Position numbers and translations under genes: made by a program
Shown: one piece after another, positions 10,386 to 21,610 of the stretch
How the letters are laid out: every line of letters begins with the position of its first letter
Position numbering within the stretch: position 1 is the first letter of the stretch
Assembly: GCA_019915135.1 (NCBI GenBank)
Contig: JAHLMK010000004.1
Location: 2,914,001 to 2,978,000 of the forward strand
Reading direction: 5' to 3'
Source of the DNA: Strobilurus pachycystidiatus
Taxonomy: Eukaryota > Basidiomycota > Agaricomycetes > Agaricales > Physalacriaceae
Length of the DNA: 64,000 bases
Notes under the pieces: generated by a model
What the model saw: only the letters and a program-made list of their open reading frames with translations
The model's database searches: none
Told to the model about the DNA's origin: nothing

Positions 10386-11308
10386 CTACGAGTTATTCTC
10401 CTCAACTTCCCAGATCTCCTCGTCGTGAGGGTGTTCGGCATTCTCGTCATATGGTCCAATGACCACGCCTTCATCCTCCGGTTGATCCAGCCATAGGGAA
10501 ACCTCCTCCTTATCAGCGTCGGAGGCGGGTATTTCTCCCAAAGGGATGGCGTCCTGAGACCACCGGTCGAATCGTGCCTCAAGACCGATGGTAGCTGCAC
10601 GAACGCTTGCAATGAATGCGCGGCCGTGCTTAGCCCAAGTTTGAAGGTGACTGGAATCCTTGGGCCCCCCGCTGTAAAATCGTCAGAACGAGGAGGCAAA
10701 TCTCTTGCTTGGAGGGACGCACTGCCGACCTAGGAAAAACTCCAGCATGCTCGGCGTATTGGCTTTGGCACAGTCTGACCATACGTAATCTGATAGCTGG
10801 AGTTCATCATCGTCGAGGTCGTCGGCAGGAAATGAGGAGTCGTCCCAAGTCACGACGGACGTGGGAGGGGTAAATGGTTGACGACGGCGCGAAAGGAGGC
10901 GGTTATGATCCAAGCGAAATCCAAGCATCTGGAAGGGAGGTATGTCAAGACTCATCAAAGGAGGGGGCTGACAACACGCACCTTAACTTCACGATCCGTC
11001 ACATTCATCCACGTTTCCCTGATATACCGGTTCAGCTGAACCAAAAACCGAATTTTCTCGCCCTCGCCAATCTCCACAGCGCGCCGGTAGTGTGGACGAA
11101 GGAAACGCAACGTCTCCAGTTGCAGCGGGTGGACGTCGGTTGTTGCATAGATGACGAAGCGGGAGTGGAGGTTGTGGTTCAGCGCGGCGTCCAGGTGCCA
11201 GAGGTCAGACGGCGGAACCAGACCAAGCTGGACGCGCACTTGAGTGATGAGATCGTCGTCGTCGGCGTCAACGGTGATGTCGACCGTACGGCCGCGACGA
11301 TCAGCCAT
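10386..11308 (-). CDS. KDZ1 paralogue A (unknown function)
   Basis: Exon 1 (from ATG 11,306-11,308) encodes GLVPPSDLWHLDAALNHN, LQLETLRFLRPHYRRA and LNRYIRETW. An intron near 10,985-10,932 precedes FRLDHNRLLSRRR and SDYVWSDCAKANTPSMLEFF. A second intron (GTGCGT to TTTTACAG, 51 nt, with a CTGAC branch site) removes an in-frame TGA at 10,683 and leads to GGPKDSSHLQTWAKHGRAF. The end, near 10,386, is acidic. It is clearly paralogous to the gene at 11,411 and shares its intron positions. The two start codons are about 100 bp apart on opposite strands, so they probably share a bidirectional promoter. No known domain was recognised. Confidence 0.7.
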
Positions 11309-11410
11309 GACAGTTGAAAGAAAGCAATGATTCAGGGGTTTGCGCCCAATTTGGTTGGATTTGATCTTGGGCCGGACTTGTGATCGAAACGCAACTCGCC
11401 TACGACCACC

Positions 11411-12397
11411 ATGACCTCCGAGGACAACCAATTCGTCCACACGATCAACGTTCGTGAACGCCGCACCGTGATCGCCCAGATCCATTCCCCAACCGGTCTC
11501 GTCCCGCCTATCGACATCATCCACGCCAAAGCCGCTTTGAACGCCAACTTAGAGTCCCGCTACGCCGCCTACATTACCACCCCAGTCAAGGCCCTCCATC
11601 TGGAGGTCCTCCGCCATCTTCGACCATCCTACAGGCGCGCCATTCAGCGCGGCGAACGGCGGCTTTTTGTGATGGTGTTAGACAAGCACATTCGGGAGGC
11701 TTGGGCGCCTCTATCAGGGGCGCCTCTATCAGAGCGCTACATCAAGGTGCGCAACCGTCTAGTTGTCATTCACGTTTGTTGACGGACGCCGGCTTCATCA
11801 TAGATGATTAGCTTTCGCCTACAGTACGACCGCCTCCTCTCCCGACGTTGGTACTCCGCCACTCCTCCAGAAGCCGTCTGCGCGGGAGCAGAAGGATGGG
11901 AGCACGTCCACACCCCACCAGAGGACGACGACGATCTTTTGAGACAGAACGTTTCGTGGACGGTCTGCGCCAAGTCTAATTTGGTGGATACCCTCGAGAT
12001 GCTCCTCCCCGAGCCGTACGTTCCTTCCCTTCCACGACCGCCCTCGAACTCATGGCAAAGAACGCCTTTCAGACATGAGGAATCCATATTTACACCCAAC
12101 CGCATCGAGGGTGACCCCTTCCTCCAGAAATGGGAAGTGAGAGCCCGCGCTCATATCGCCAAAGTTCACGCCGCCATCGCTGTCGTTGACACCATCTTCT
12201 CTAGATGGTCGGACAAGCCAGACGCACCTCCCCTCCTGGACGCCAACGTTCCTACCCGCCCTTCCAACGCGGCTCGCGGATTGGCGATGTGGGAAGGGCT
12301 TGCTGAAGATAGGTTCATCTTCGTCCCTCCGTATGACGAAGAGGACGAGCACAAAGACGTGGAGGAGATGTATGTGTTATTTGGTTGGAATGGGTAG
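11411..12397 (+). CDS. KDZ1 paralogue B (unknown function)
   Basis: It starts with an ATG in MTSEDNQFVH, then GLVPPIDIIHAKAALNAN, LHLEVLRHLRPSYRRA and LDKHIREAW. These align residue by residue with paralogue A. After an intron (about 11,746-11,802) come FRLQYDRLLSRRW and VSWTVCAKSNLVDTLEML. A second probable intron (GTACGT to CTTTCAG, 57 nt) sits exactly where paralogue A has one. The C-terminus is acidic and ends at 12,397. Conservation of both intron positions shows duplication at the DNA level followed by inversion, not retrocopying. The function is unknown. Confidence 0.75.
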
Positions 12398-12488
12398 ACT
12401 TTTAGTTCATATCTCATTTCTCAATATCTTGCCTTTGCTCTTGGCTGTAATTAAATGTGTGCATGAAATGAAGACTTGAATTGAAATA

Positions 12489-13249
12489 CTACATTGACTG
12501 AAACAAAAAAATTCCCTCTGTGAAGTCTTTGACAAAAGCCTTGGACCGGAGGGAAGCTAACACCTCATGCACCCAAAGTCGCGCCCCCGTCATCTCCCCT
12601 AATAAAGCGTCGCCACGTTCAACGCGGCCGTCGTCACCCGGGTCGGCTCTTCTCAGACCCTCCCTAGCCTGCTCGGCCTCCGTAACCAACTCCAAGATCT
12701 GGCGTAGGTCCCCCTTGAGAGCCCCCGCGCTCTCTCTGTACTGGCGCCCGGCGGTGGCGGCGAGTGCACCACAACGCTCCTGCAAAAACTTCCGGGGATC
12801 GGTTGCCATATAGTCCCAAGCGTCATCGTGCACTCGCTCCAGCCAGCGGAAGCATCTGGCGGCTTCCACTTCATCGGCAGACGCTTCTTCGGGGGAGGGT
12901 TGGCGTTGTTGTTGGACTTTCACCGATGGACCCGCAGTTGCACGTCGCGCCCGTAATCTGGCGTTCAACATGGGAATGGTGAGCTGTACAATCGTCAAGA
13001 TTGGATATGCCACGCACCTGCCCACATCCTTACATTCTTCATGCTCATAGCGCGCCCGCCGACGAGCTCTGATCTCCTCCGCGTGCTTCTCGTAATGCTC
13101 CAATTGGGAGCGAACGCGCGCTTGAGCTCTTTCCGCTGGATCATCGTAGATGCGAGGACGGCCGCGTTTCTTTTTGAAGACCATGCCGGTCGCTCGTGGT
13201 GGCGTCTGGCCAAGTTGTGTGATGTGCCGATCACTCACTTTGATCGACA
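12489..13249 (-). CDS. GRPR (AT-hook-like) basic/coiled-coil protein
   Basis: Near the N-terminus is KKKRGRPRIYDDPAERAQA, an AT-hook-like core (RGRPR) followed by a very basic helical segment with HYEKHAEEIRARRRARY. After a short intron near 13,018-12,985 comes an acidic, Glu/Ala-rich region with CFRWLERVHDDAWDYM, predicted helical. Proteins with this GRPR...R(R)Y arrangement recur in Agaricomycetes, often near transposons. Minor-groove DNA binding is the reasonable guess. The start is taken at the ATG of MSIKVSDRH (about 13,247); the ATG of MVFKKKRG is an alternative. Confidence 0.6.
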
Positions 13250-14231
13250 TCACTGGCGCGGGCAATGTTCGAATGAAAATCCCAGCGTCGTGTTATTATG
13301 TGCGACCCCGATACAAGTAAAAACAGCCAAGCTACAGCATATTACTCCCTTGGACACCAAGAAGGTGTCCACAGATACATAGCAGTTGTCGTCCATAGCT
13401 TTTCATGAGAATGGTTGAACATCATTGTTCGACCGTTAATCCTAGCATTGTTTAGTTGAATAAAAATTGAATGTTGGGTTTGAGCAAACATATCAGTGAA
13501 AATGAAGAGGTGCACACAGCTTTCTCAATAGTCAATCATGGGTAACTGGCGATACAGACGGAGGAGGACGCACGGGAAGTAAGACTCACCTCTCACACCC
13601 CCACGACTTCATCCTCCCAAGTACTACCCAGAGAGTTATATTTGCCTACATCTAGTGATTCGATCCGCTTAGAAATAACGGGTAAGCTCTACGTTTGACA
13701 AGAAATCAACTATTTACACAGAGGGATTAACCGTTGAACGCAGATCTCCAAGCCCATAACAGTTGTGAGCCCTATGCGTGAGTCAAGTGACGTTGAACGC
13801 GACGGCTGGCGTCAGTACACACGAATTCTTCCAAGGAGTAGATATGAAGAACATCCAGCCAGCTGGATGTATTCCGATGGCGGGACTTACCATTGAACGG
13901 ATCACCCATGTTGTGCACCGCGCTCGCTCACGTACTGTAACGCTGGCGTGCCCGCGAATGTCACATCACTGGCACGGTTGACTTTGCACCAACAACGGAA
14001 TGCAAGGTGCGCACAAATTTCCCGACCCGCTCTTTTGTTCTCTGCTTCCAGCCTTCTCCCGACGCTGCAGATGAAAGGCTAACGCCCCTGGAGGGCTCGT
14101 AGTCTGCAGCGTCGCGTAGCATTGTGCTAGCCCTCGCGGCGGGCCGTCTACGCTTTTACTATAATTTTTTCCTTTTTTTTTTTCCTTTTTTTCCGCTTTC
14201 CCGTCTATCACAGTGATCTGATAGTCTCTCC
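13250..14231. other. Spacer between divergent KDZ1 genes
   Basis: There is no supported gene. It should hold the promoters of the GRPR gene (minus) and the TET/JBP gene (plus). A strong pyrimidine tract at 14,158-14,207 ending CTATCACAG could be either a promoter-proximal CT stretch or the 3' splice site of an upstream non-coding exon of the TET gene. Confidence 0.5.
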
Positions 14232-15953
14232 TTGCACATAGAACGGCGGACGCGATCCCAGCGGGTTTTTTCTCCCTACGCCGGCCCTCCTCTGCCCCCC
14301 CTTGTTGCTCCCCACACAACGGTTGCCGAGCTTGTGCAGCGGCGCCTTCGTGAGCTCGAGCAGCAGGTGGAGCATCATGTCGCCGAGGATGATCTCTACA
14401 CACGCACGGCCACGCCTCCGCCTCTCTCTCCTGGCCCGTCTCCTCTCACGTCTCCTCTCAGCTCTCCCTGTCACTCTCCCATGCCCAACGTCCTCGAGCT
14501 AGACGATCTCCTTACCTTGTTCGACTATCCGCCGTCCGATGACGAGGACGGTGTTCATGTCCCCCCTGCCGCGTCTCCGCCGTCCGAACCGCCGCTAGCG
14601 GCGACCCAAGACGACGCGCCGTCCGTCTACAGAGAGCGGCGCAAGTTCAACAAGCGAAGGCGCCGAGGAGCGCAGCGGCAGTCTACAGCCAAGTCTGCTG
14701 CAACTGCCGACCTTCCGCGGAAGAGAAAACGTCGGGCAGAAAAACGCGACGCCGAGCAGGCGGCGTTCGTTGCTGAAACGCCGCCACATCTACTCTCTCG
14801 CCTTCACCCGCCTCCGAAGAAACGTGCTCGTCGCCATGCGTGGGAGGCCGAGTTCGATTTATCCAGCGAGGTGCCGGAAATGGGTACTTGGCAGGGCGAG
14901 CGGACGGAATGGGATGTGGAAGAGTGGACCGTTGACCGTCTTCATGAGTTGAGAGGGGCTGGGCACACTGTGGTGGAGTGGGAGGGAGGGTAAGTCTTTC
15001 CATTCTTCTTGACTTCTTGATTTGTCCTAACTGATGCAACTTCCAGACGCCCCCGGGTGATTCTCGACGCCAATCGACGCCTCATTGTGGTGCTCGCTGG
15101 CCATCCCAACGACCCAGATTGGGACGCGAAGATGAGACGCATCCGCGAGCTCATCCGACGATTCAAGATGCAGTGCCGTTTCGACGATGAGCACTCTCAT
15201 CACCGTCGTGGCGAGTACGAGACGCTCGGGTGGGGCTTATCCTTTGGGGGAGGACGGATCTATCCCGGTTGGATCAAGAACACCGTCGGGAATGATGCCG
15301 CCATGCGCGAGATCCTTTCTGATGAAGACATACAAACTCTCATCGAGTTTGCAGATTGTAAGTTTACCATTTGTCCTGCGTATTGGTTTCACTCACCTTC
15401 ACCAACAGCTCAATTCGCCAAATACTTCCCAGCCATCTATGACGACTTCAAGGAGACGTTAGAACGCGTCGTGGATGATGACCCGAAGCTATCCGTTCCC
15501 ATTCCCGGTTGTGCGTGGGCGGCTGCTCATGTCAACTTCCCACCTGGTAGCTGGTGTCATGCCCATACCGACCATCTCAACCATGTTGGAGGTCTTTGCG
15601 CCGTGTGGGCGTTGGACGAATTCGATCCAGACAAGGGGGGACATCTTATCTTATGGGATCTCAAGCTTGTCGTCCGTTTTCCGCCGGGGAACCTCATCCT
15701 TCTTCCCTCTGCGTTGGTCAAACATGGCAATATCTCCGTGTACCAAGGTGGTAAGCGTTCCGCCTTTGTCCTCTTCTCCGCCGCAGGTCTCTTTCGTTGG
15801 GTCTTGAACGGTATGATGTCCGATGCCGAGTTCAAGGAGTCAGCCTCCAAGGAGGATCAGAAGGCATGGCAGGAGTTTCGCGCAACTCAGGCTCAGCGTA
15901 ATACTGAGCGCTTCCCGTTATGGGACGACCTTGTTAGAACTTTTAGTGTATAA
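14232..15953 (+). CDS. TET/JBP family 2-oxoglutarate/Fe(II) dioxygenase
   Basis: TET/JBP enzymes oxidise 5-methylcytosine or thymine methyl groups in DNA, using Fe(II) and 2-oxoglutarate, in the nucleus. The N-terminal half is basic and disordered, with nuclear-localisation-like runs (RRKFNKRRRRG, PRKRKRRAEKR). Introns are 14,990-15,046 and 15,358-15,408; the second is 51 nt, so the frame stays open through it. The catalytic core shows the iron ligands HTD in CHAHTDHLN, then GGLCAVWAL and DKGGHLILWD. The distal His is in LVKHGNIS, followed by the 2OG-binding Arg in GGKRSAFVLFSA. All expected catalytic residues are present and the frame is intact, so it may be active. The first ATG in frame is near 14,481. 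The open frame extends further up without an ATG, so the 5' end is unresolved. It sits directly upstream of the KDZ transposase on the same strand. Confidence 0.88.
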
Positions 15954-16177
15954 ATATATTTCCATGATTTCTCATCTCACTCCGCTTCTGTGATCTCCTC
16001 AGCCTGTTAAAGAAATATTCCTTGTCTTTGACTTTGACAAGGTTTGGCTAGCTCTGCAAGTCACGTGCTAATGTCCCGGCGTGTATCGCTGTATGCCGTA
16101 GGAGTGATTACCTGCTGTCCTTTCTCATCTACTTTTCACTGGCCTGGCCATACCCTCCCTCACCCGTCTCACCCTAC

Positions 16178-19100
16178 ATGTCTCGACTTCCAAACGGTGG
16201 CCACCTCGAATACAACTTCAAGGAGGGCCGTTACAAACCTATGCGAAAAAATCCTGGCGGCGGCAGTTTTGGCAAGGGCGCCGGCTCTAGGCGTGCTACA
16301 GGAGACGGTATCCGAAGAACGAATGGGCTCCAGCGTGAGCGCTTACTGGATGAGGCCTACGACGGGGATTATGAGCTGGTGCAGTCCCGCGATGCCGTTC
16401 AAGACTCACGAGGCCATGTACGCGTTCTTCCCGCTTCCCCAGGAAAAGGGAGGCAAAGTTGGGTGATGGGAGGAACGTTTTGGGAGGCGCAGGATGATTT
16501 GGAGATCGGGTTGGACGACCATGGTGGAGGGTGGGCTGACGAGGTCACGGCAGAGTTTGAGGATTCCCGAGTTGCTAGGCAGGCGGGGCTGAGCTCCAGA
16601 AAGAGGAAGGGAAAAGGCAAACGCGTTCGAAGTGAGAAGGCGGTGAGTAATGCATCTCACCTTACAACAGGTTGCTGATACGGTTCTAGTCTCGTCCAAA
16701 TATCGCTTGGCTCAAGAATCATCGCACTCATTATCTGGACGAATTGTTGCGCGATCGAGGACGAGGAGAGTGGGCTAGAGTAAAAGTCTGTCCCGACTGT
16801 ACGACTCGAAAGAGCATGTCACCTGGCCTGCCCGAATTTCGTTGTCGAGATTGTTTCGTCAACGACCTATGTTGTGGGCCGTGCTTTGTGAAACGCCACC
16901 GACAACATCCTTGCCATCGAGTTCGTGTACGTGATGTGCTGTGTCTTACCAGGCATTCTTGAAGCTCATACGCCTCAGAAATGGACAGGGCTCTACTTCA
17001 AGCGGACGTCTCTCAAGGCCGTTGGTCTCCGCATCCAACTAAACCACTCAGCCTCTCCCTGCCCAAATCCTGAGCCGTGCCACCGGGAGTTCAAAATTCT
17101 CCATACAACTGGTATTCATGGGGTGGCCGTGGACTTTTGCAACTGCGCGCGGCAACTCCCCAAAGCAACCCAACTTCTTCGTCGAAACTTCTACCCCGCC
17201 AGCCATGACCGGCCTCGTACCGCTGCTACCTTTGCTCTTCTCGAATTCTACCATCTGCACTCGTTGACAGCCAAGGGCGGTGCGCATGACTTCTACAAGA
17301 CTTTGGAGAAACTCACCTCTAATACGGGCATGGGCGTTCCCAAATCACGATATCGAGCCTTTATGAGGATGACGCTTCAGTGGAGACATTTGAAGATGTT
17401 GATGCGTGGGGGGCGGGGACATGAGGTCGGTGGGGTGGAGGGGACTCAGCCAAGGGATTTGACGGTGATGTGTCCAACGTGTCCGTATCCCGACATCAAC
17501 CTTCCCCCAGAGTGGGAAAAGGTTGAGGAGGCTTTTCGGTGAGTGATTTGATTACAGGCCGTCTATTCTTTTTTGTTTACGATCTATAGTTTTCTTTACG
17601 TAGTGATGCTATGCATGGACGCCAATTTCCGGCTCAAGGAGCAGGAGGTCTCTTCTTGGTCGCGGGATCCGGGGTTTGGAGTCGACTGGGGGTACTGGTG
17701 TGAACGAGGTCGATTCACTCGTTACGTGGCTAGCAAAGCCAAGGTTGCCGATGAGGTATGCAGTGAAATCTTTCCAGATGCCGCAGGAGCTCATGTTTGA
17801 GTAGATTAGTACCTGTGTTGGGTTCAACGCCCTCGAGAAAGCCAAGACCAAGTTTTCGAATGGTTTGCGCTATACGGGCATTGGTCAGTGCGTGTGCGCA
17901 AGGTCTGAGATGATCATATCAGCATGGAACTTGACTAAGGGAGAAGCGTGCGTGCGATTAATCTTCCTATTTTCTCTTCTTTGTGCTGACATGTCCTAAG
18001 GTATGCACCAATGGATATTGGATTTGGTACTGCCGCCTTGGTGTACTGTCGCATATTATGGATTGTCCTCATTTACGACATTGCCTGCCAATACTTTATC
18101 AACCTTTCCCCCCGCATGAAAGACTGGCCCCCCGAGCTTCGTATTCCCGATAACACAACCGTCACTCCCGGTATCGGAAAATTCCACGAACCTGGTCACA
18201 AGCAGGTCCAACATCAAGAGTTCTGCCTCATGCTAATTCTGGGCGTTGGATACACGGACGGAGAAGTTAACGAGCGAGTTTGGGGCCCTCACAATATTTT
18301 GGGAAATTCAACAAAGACTATGGGCCCGGGATCGCGCGCTCTAGTGTTGGATGATAACTGGGGTCACTGGAACCATCTCAAGTACGTCTACACCGGTCAG
18401 ACGCTGGCGAGGCGTTACAAGGCTGCCGTAATCGAACGGAATAGGCAGGTAGAGGGTCATAAGGGATTTACGGAGCAATTGCCGGAGAACTTGACGAAGG
18501 AGTGGGATGAGATGTGTCTTGCTTGGGAGAAGGATTCTTTTCCCAAGAGAGCCTTCAACCCCTTTGATATTCCAGAGGAGCTCTTGGGGGAGAAGGAAGT
18601 CGAGGCGGAGTTAGAGGCTGAGGAGCAAGAGCGCCGGCGTAATGGTGGTCCCGTCTATCATGAGACCAGCGCCCATGCCTTTATTAAACTGGGGTTGGAG
18701 CTAGAGGCAGAACAGTGCGTATTTCCTTTTCTCTACGAGTTTTGGCGTTGACGCATACATAGATTTGAAATCAAAGCCAAGGCTACCAAAGAGGAGGCTA
18801 CTCTACCAGGGCGGGGAGCTAGATCCGGACCCACGCGCGTCCAGACCGAGCTAGCCGAGCAGCGACGCATCTTCTTCAGGAAGCTGAAAGGGTGGTTGGA
18901 CCTTCGGACGGTGTACATGCCGGGTTTGGTCCAGTACCTCAAGGATGTGCAAGAGCCCAATACGGAGCTTGGTGACGATTGCGACCTACCGGAGAAGGAG
19001 TTGCTATGGCTGCCCTCTGCTCTGGAGAAGGAACGCCGAGATGGAGTCTGCGTAGAGGGGCTGCCACTGCTAGAGAACCGATACCGAGAAGCGCAGCTTG

Positions 19101-20065
19101 GCGACTCCCTCAACAGCCTCCGCCATATTCTTCGGGTCAAATCGCGAATGGTGCAGTTCAAGAACGACAACATGCGAGGCCAGCGGGAGGGAAATCGATC
19201 ACGAACGGTGATAGACCGGGTTCACCAGAGGGCCTTAGGGTTTGCTGTGAAGTACAGGAGAGCGCGAATGGCCAAGCTTGCCCTGGTAGGCGTTGGGATA
19301 TGGGAAACAAAATGGAAGGACTTGGCAAACTCGGACATCCGGTCTTACGTTGACGTAGAGAAGAAGAAGCCAGGTCCGGGAAGAAAAGGTACCGACGAAG
19401 AAGGTGAAGAGGAAGAGGCGAGGGTAGAAGAGGAGGAAGGGGTGGAGGGTGGCAGAGAAGAGGAAGAGGAGGGAGGAGATGTGGATTTGATTGCAGAGCA
19501 CCGAACGCGGCATGAGGGTACGAGTAGGACTCGGACGACCCTCTCTTGGATCTGGCTAACCGTCACCATCAATCTGGAGGACGGGGCTGATACCGACAAT
19601 CGCATACTGCGGGCTGAATGGTGCAGAAGTCGAGCAAGGGCTAAACGGAGTACGGAGGAGGTCCTTTTGCTGCGAGAGGAGATGCGGAGGTGTTTGGAGT
19701 TTTTGGAGTGGAAAAGTACGCAGTGGAAGGAGCGGGTAGCCAAGCGGAGTGTCGCCGAGTCCTCCTTGAAGGAGGGCGTAAAGGCATATGCTGAAGAGCA
19801 GGGAGATTTGCAATTGGAGTGGCGTAACCATTTCAAAGAGTTATGGGCGGTACCCTTGGGTGACATGGGCGAGGAGCAGTCTCCTAGTGTAGATGAAGAT
19901 GTAGAAGCAGATGAAGGAGACGAGGAGGATGATGTGGAGGATGAGGAGGAGGAGGAGGAGGAGGAGGAGGAGGAGGAAGGAGATCATGGCATAGATGCTA
20001 TGCAAGACCCAAATGACGCAGAAGAGGATGAGTACGGTAGATCTGGCATACCCGCAGCAATATAA
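16178..20065 (+). CDS. KDZ transposase with CxC2-type cysteine cluster (KDZ1)
   Basis: Start ATG 16,178. The N-terminus is basic. After an intron (about 16,642-16,690) comes the Cys cluster CPDC...CRDCF...CCGPCF...RHRQHPCH, the CxC2-like zinc-binding module typical of this family. Then come LEFYHLHSLTAKGGAHDFYK and QWRHLKMLMRGGRGH. The RNase H-fold catalytic acids lie in three motifs: LCMDANFRLK, LIYDIACQYF and GYTDGEVNERVW, the last followed by GPGSRALVLDDNWGHWN. At least seven introns of about 45-60 bp fit GT..AG. The C-terminus is a long coiled/acidic region ending in a Glu run. The stop codon (20,063-20,065) abuts the right TIR. All key residues are present. It would excise and integrate KDZ1 by binding the TIRs. 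Confidence 0.9.
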
Positions 20066-20743
20066 TTTTTTTTTTTTTTTTTTTTTTCTACTGGAAAGAG
20101 TAGAGGCGAGTGAGGCGCACCTAAAAAATACTTTTTTAAAAAATGCGCCACATTTTGATGTGGGGGTGCTCCCCGATCCCCCACCTCATTTGAGCCGTGA
20201 TGGAGGCGGGAAACCCAAGAGAGGAAGGCCCGATCACATCCCGATCACCCCCCATCATCTGCTGAATACCCCCAGCAGAATCCCCATTCCTATCCTTATT
20301 TGCACGCCACACAACAATGCTATACCCCATCCAGAACCCACCCCAGAACCCCTACCCTATGCCCGGACCATCCCCGAACCAGCCCCAACAACCCTGCTCC
20401 TCCTCCCTCAATTGCGCCACACTGACCAAGCCCACCCCACCCCACCCCAATACCCAGGGGGAGCTACCCATCACCTCACCCATTACCTAATCCCATCCAG
20501 CCCACCCCCCCAATCCCACCCATCCCCGCTCACCCGCCTTTTCCCCCCATCCCCTAGCTATCCCAATTTGGTAGCCTTTCCCGCCCATCCAGGATCACAT
20601 AAGCTATCCGCCCCGACACACAGTGAGCTCCCCCTCCGCCCCATCTTTCCCGCCACCTACCCGCTGTCCAGCCAGCTTTCCCCAGGTCTGCCTGCCATAT
20701 GGCACATCTCATGCATGACATACATGTGCCATTTGGCACGTCT
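20066..20743 (-). repeat. KDZ1 right terminal inverted repeat
   Basis: This is the inverse of 5,778-6,461. It begins with a run of about 22 T directly after the transposase stop codon, followed by CTACTGGAAAGAG, and ends with the palindromic tip GTGCCAAATGGCAC at about 20,726-20,739. It is C-rich on this strand. Confidence 0.9.
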
Positions 20744-21610
20744 TGATGCATGGATTTGACTTATAAGGCTGGGCGCGCGTGGATACGAAAGCCGCGATGA
20801 TTGACGGCCAGAAGGGCGTCAGACGGCGCGGCTGTTGGACGACGCGAGATCAAAGCAAGCAGAGAGGTTGGCATCATTGCGGGGCGTAGGAGAGTGGTTC
20901 TAGGGGACCTTCTCCAGGGTGGCGCCATTATAGCTGCGCACGCAAGCGCTCGTTCCCGCACCCAACCTCTGGAACTTCTGGGATATCAGCAATAGGCTTT
21001 CAAGAAGCGCACCTGGGTCCAGAGAATAGACTCACTTGAATGATTCTGCAGATCATTCCGCGAGACCCTGGGATCTGTACCTCAGATGGATATCTGAGGG
21101 TACAGATATGGGGTCTTGAGCACTCAGATGGGGGTTTTGACTCGCAAGTAGTCCTGACTGCCCGGAGAAGACACAACCACGGTACCGAGCGCGTGGCGCG
21201 GGTACTATTCAGAGCTCGGGGAGCTCAAACGACGAAATCATGACCGATGCCGGCGGCAATGAAAAAATCGATTTCTGTACGATCAGAGGCGCATTCTCGA
21301 GGACATCTCAGGACGAGTATCGAAAATATACGCCACACAAAATCGATCACGTGACCCGGACAACAAAACATCGTCTTTACGATACAAACACTTCTGTCTA
21401 CTCAGAATTCTTTCCAAACGCGTCTTCATCGAGGAAAACGCGTCTCAGCCCCCCGTAGCGGGTTCCGAGCCATCACGCCTTCTGTCGCAACTACACTTTG
21501 GCTCTAACAAGGCTCGGGGAGTCTTGTAGAAAGCATCGACGCAACCGTAGGAGTCCATAAAGAAGATCACTCTTTCATTTCTCGGGACGAGAAACTTAAA
21601 AAGGGGATAT
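20744..21610 (+). other. 3' internal region of the LARD-like element
   Basis: There is no gene. It starts with the right KDZ1 target duplication. A hairpin at about 21,072-21,107 pairs GATCTGTACCTCAGAT with ATCTGAGGGTACAGAT. It ends in the polypurine tract AAAAAGGGGATAT (about 21,598-21,610) immediately before the 3' LTR. Confidence 0.6.

Larger units (their letters stand above)
5778..20743. mobile_element. KDZ1: KDZ-type DNA transposon with seven genes, including TET/JBP
   Basis: This is a 15-kb unit bounded by inverted repeats of about 680 bp (5,778-6,461 and 20,066-20,743). The tips read GTGCCAAATGGCAC on both sides. The flanks carry TGATGTATG (5,769-5,777) and TGATGCATG (20,744-20,752), a 9-bp duplication with one mismatch. 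Inside are, left to right, a large two-domain protein (-), a viroplasmin-like protein (-), a divergent pair of paralogues (-/+), a GRPR-motif protein (-), TET/JBP dioxygenase (+) and KDZ transposase (+). The linkage of fungal TET/JBP genes with KDZ transposons is established knowledge for basidiomycetes. The full gene set and exact ends here are read from the sequence. Confidence 0.88.

Noticed and set aside
10683..10685. In-frame TGA in KDZ1 paralogue A taken as a nonsense mutation
   Set aside because: It lies inside a 51-nt intron with GTGCGT donor, CTGAC branch site and TTTTACAG acceptor. The paralogue B gene has an intron at the same place.
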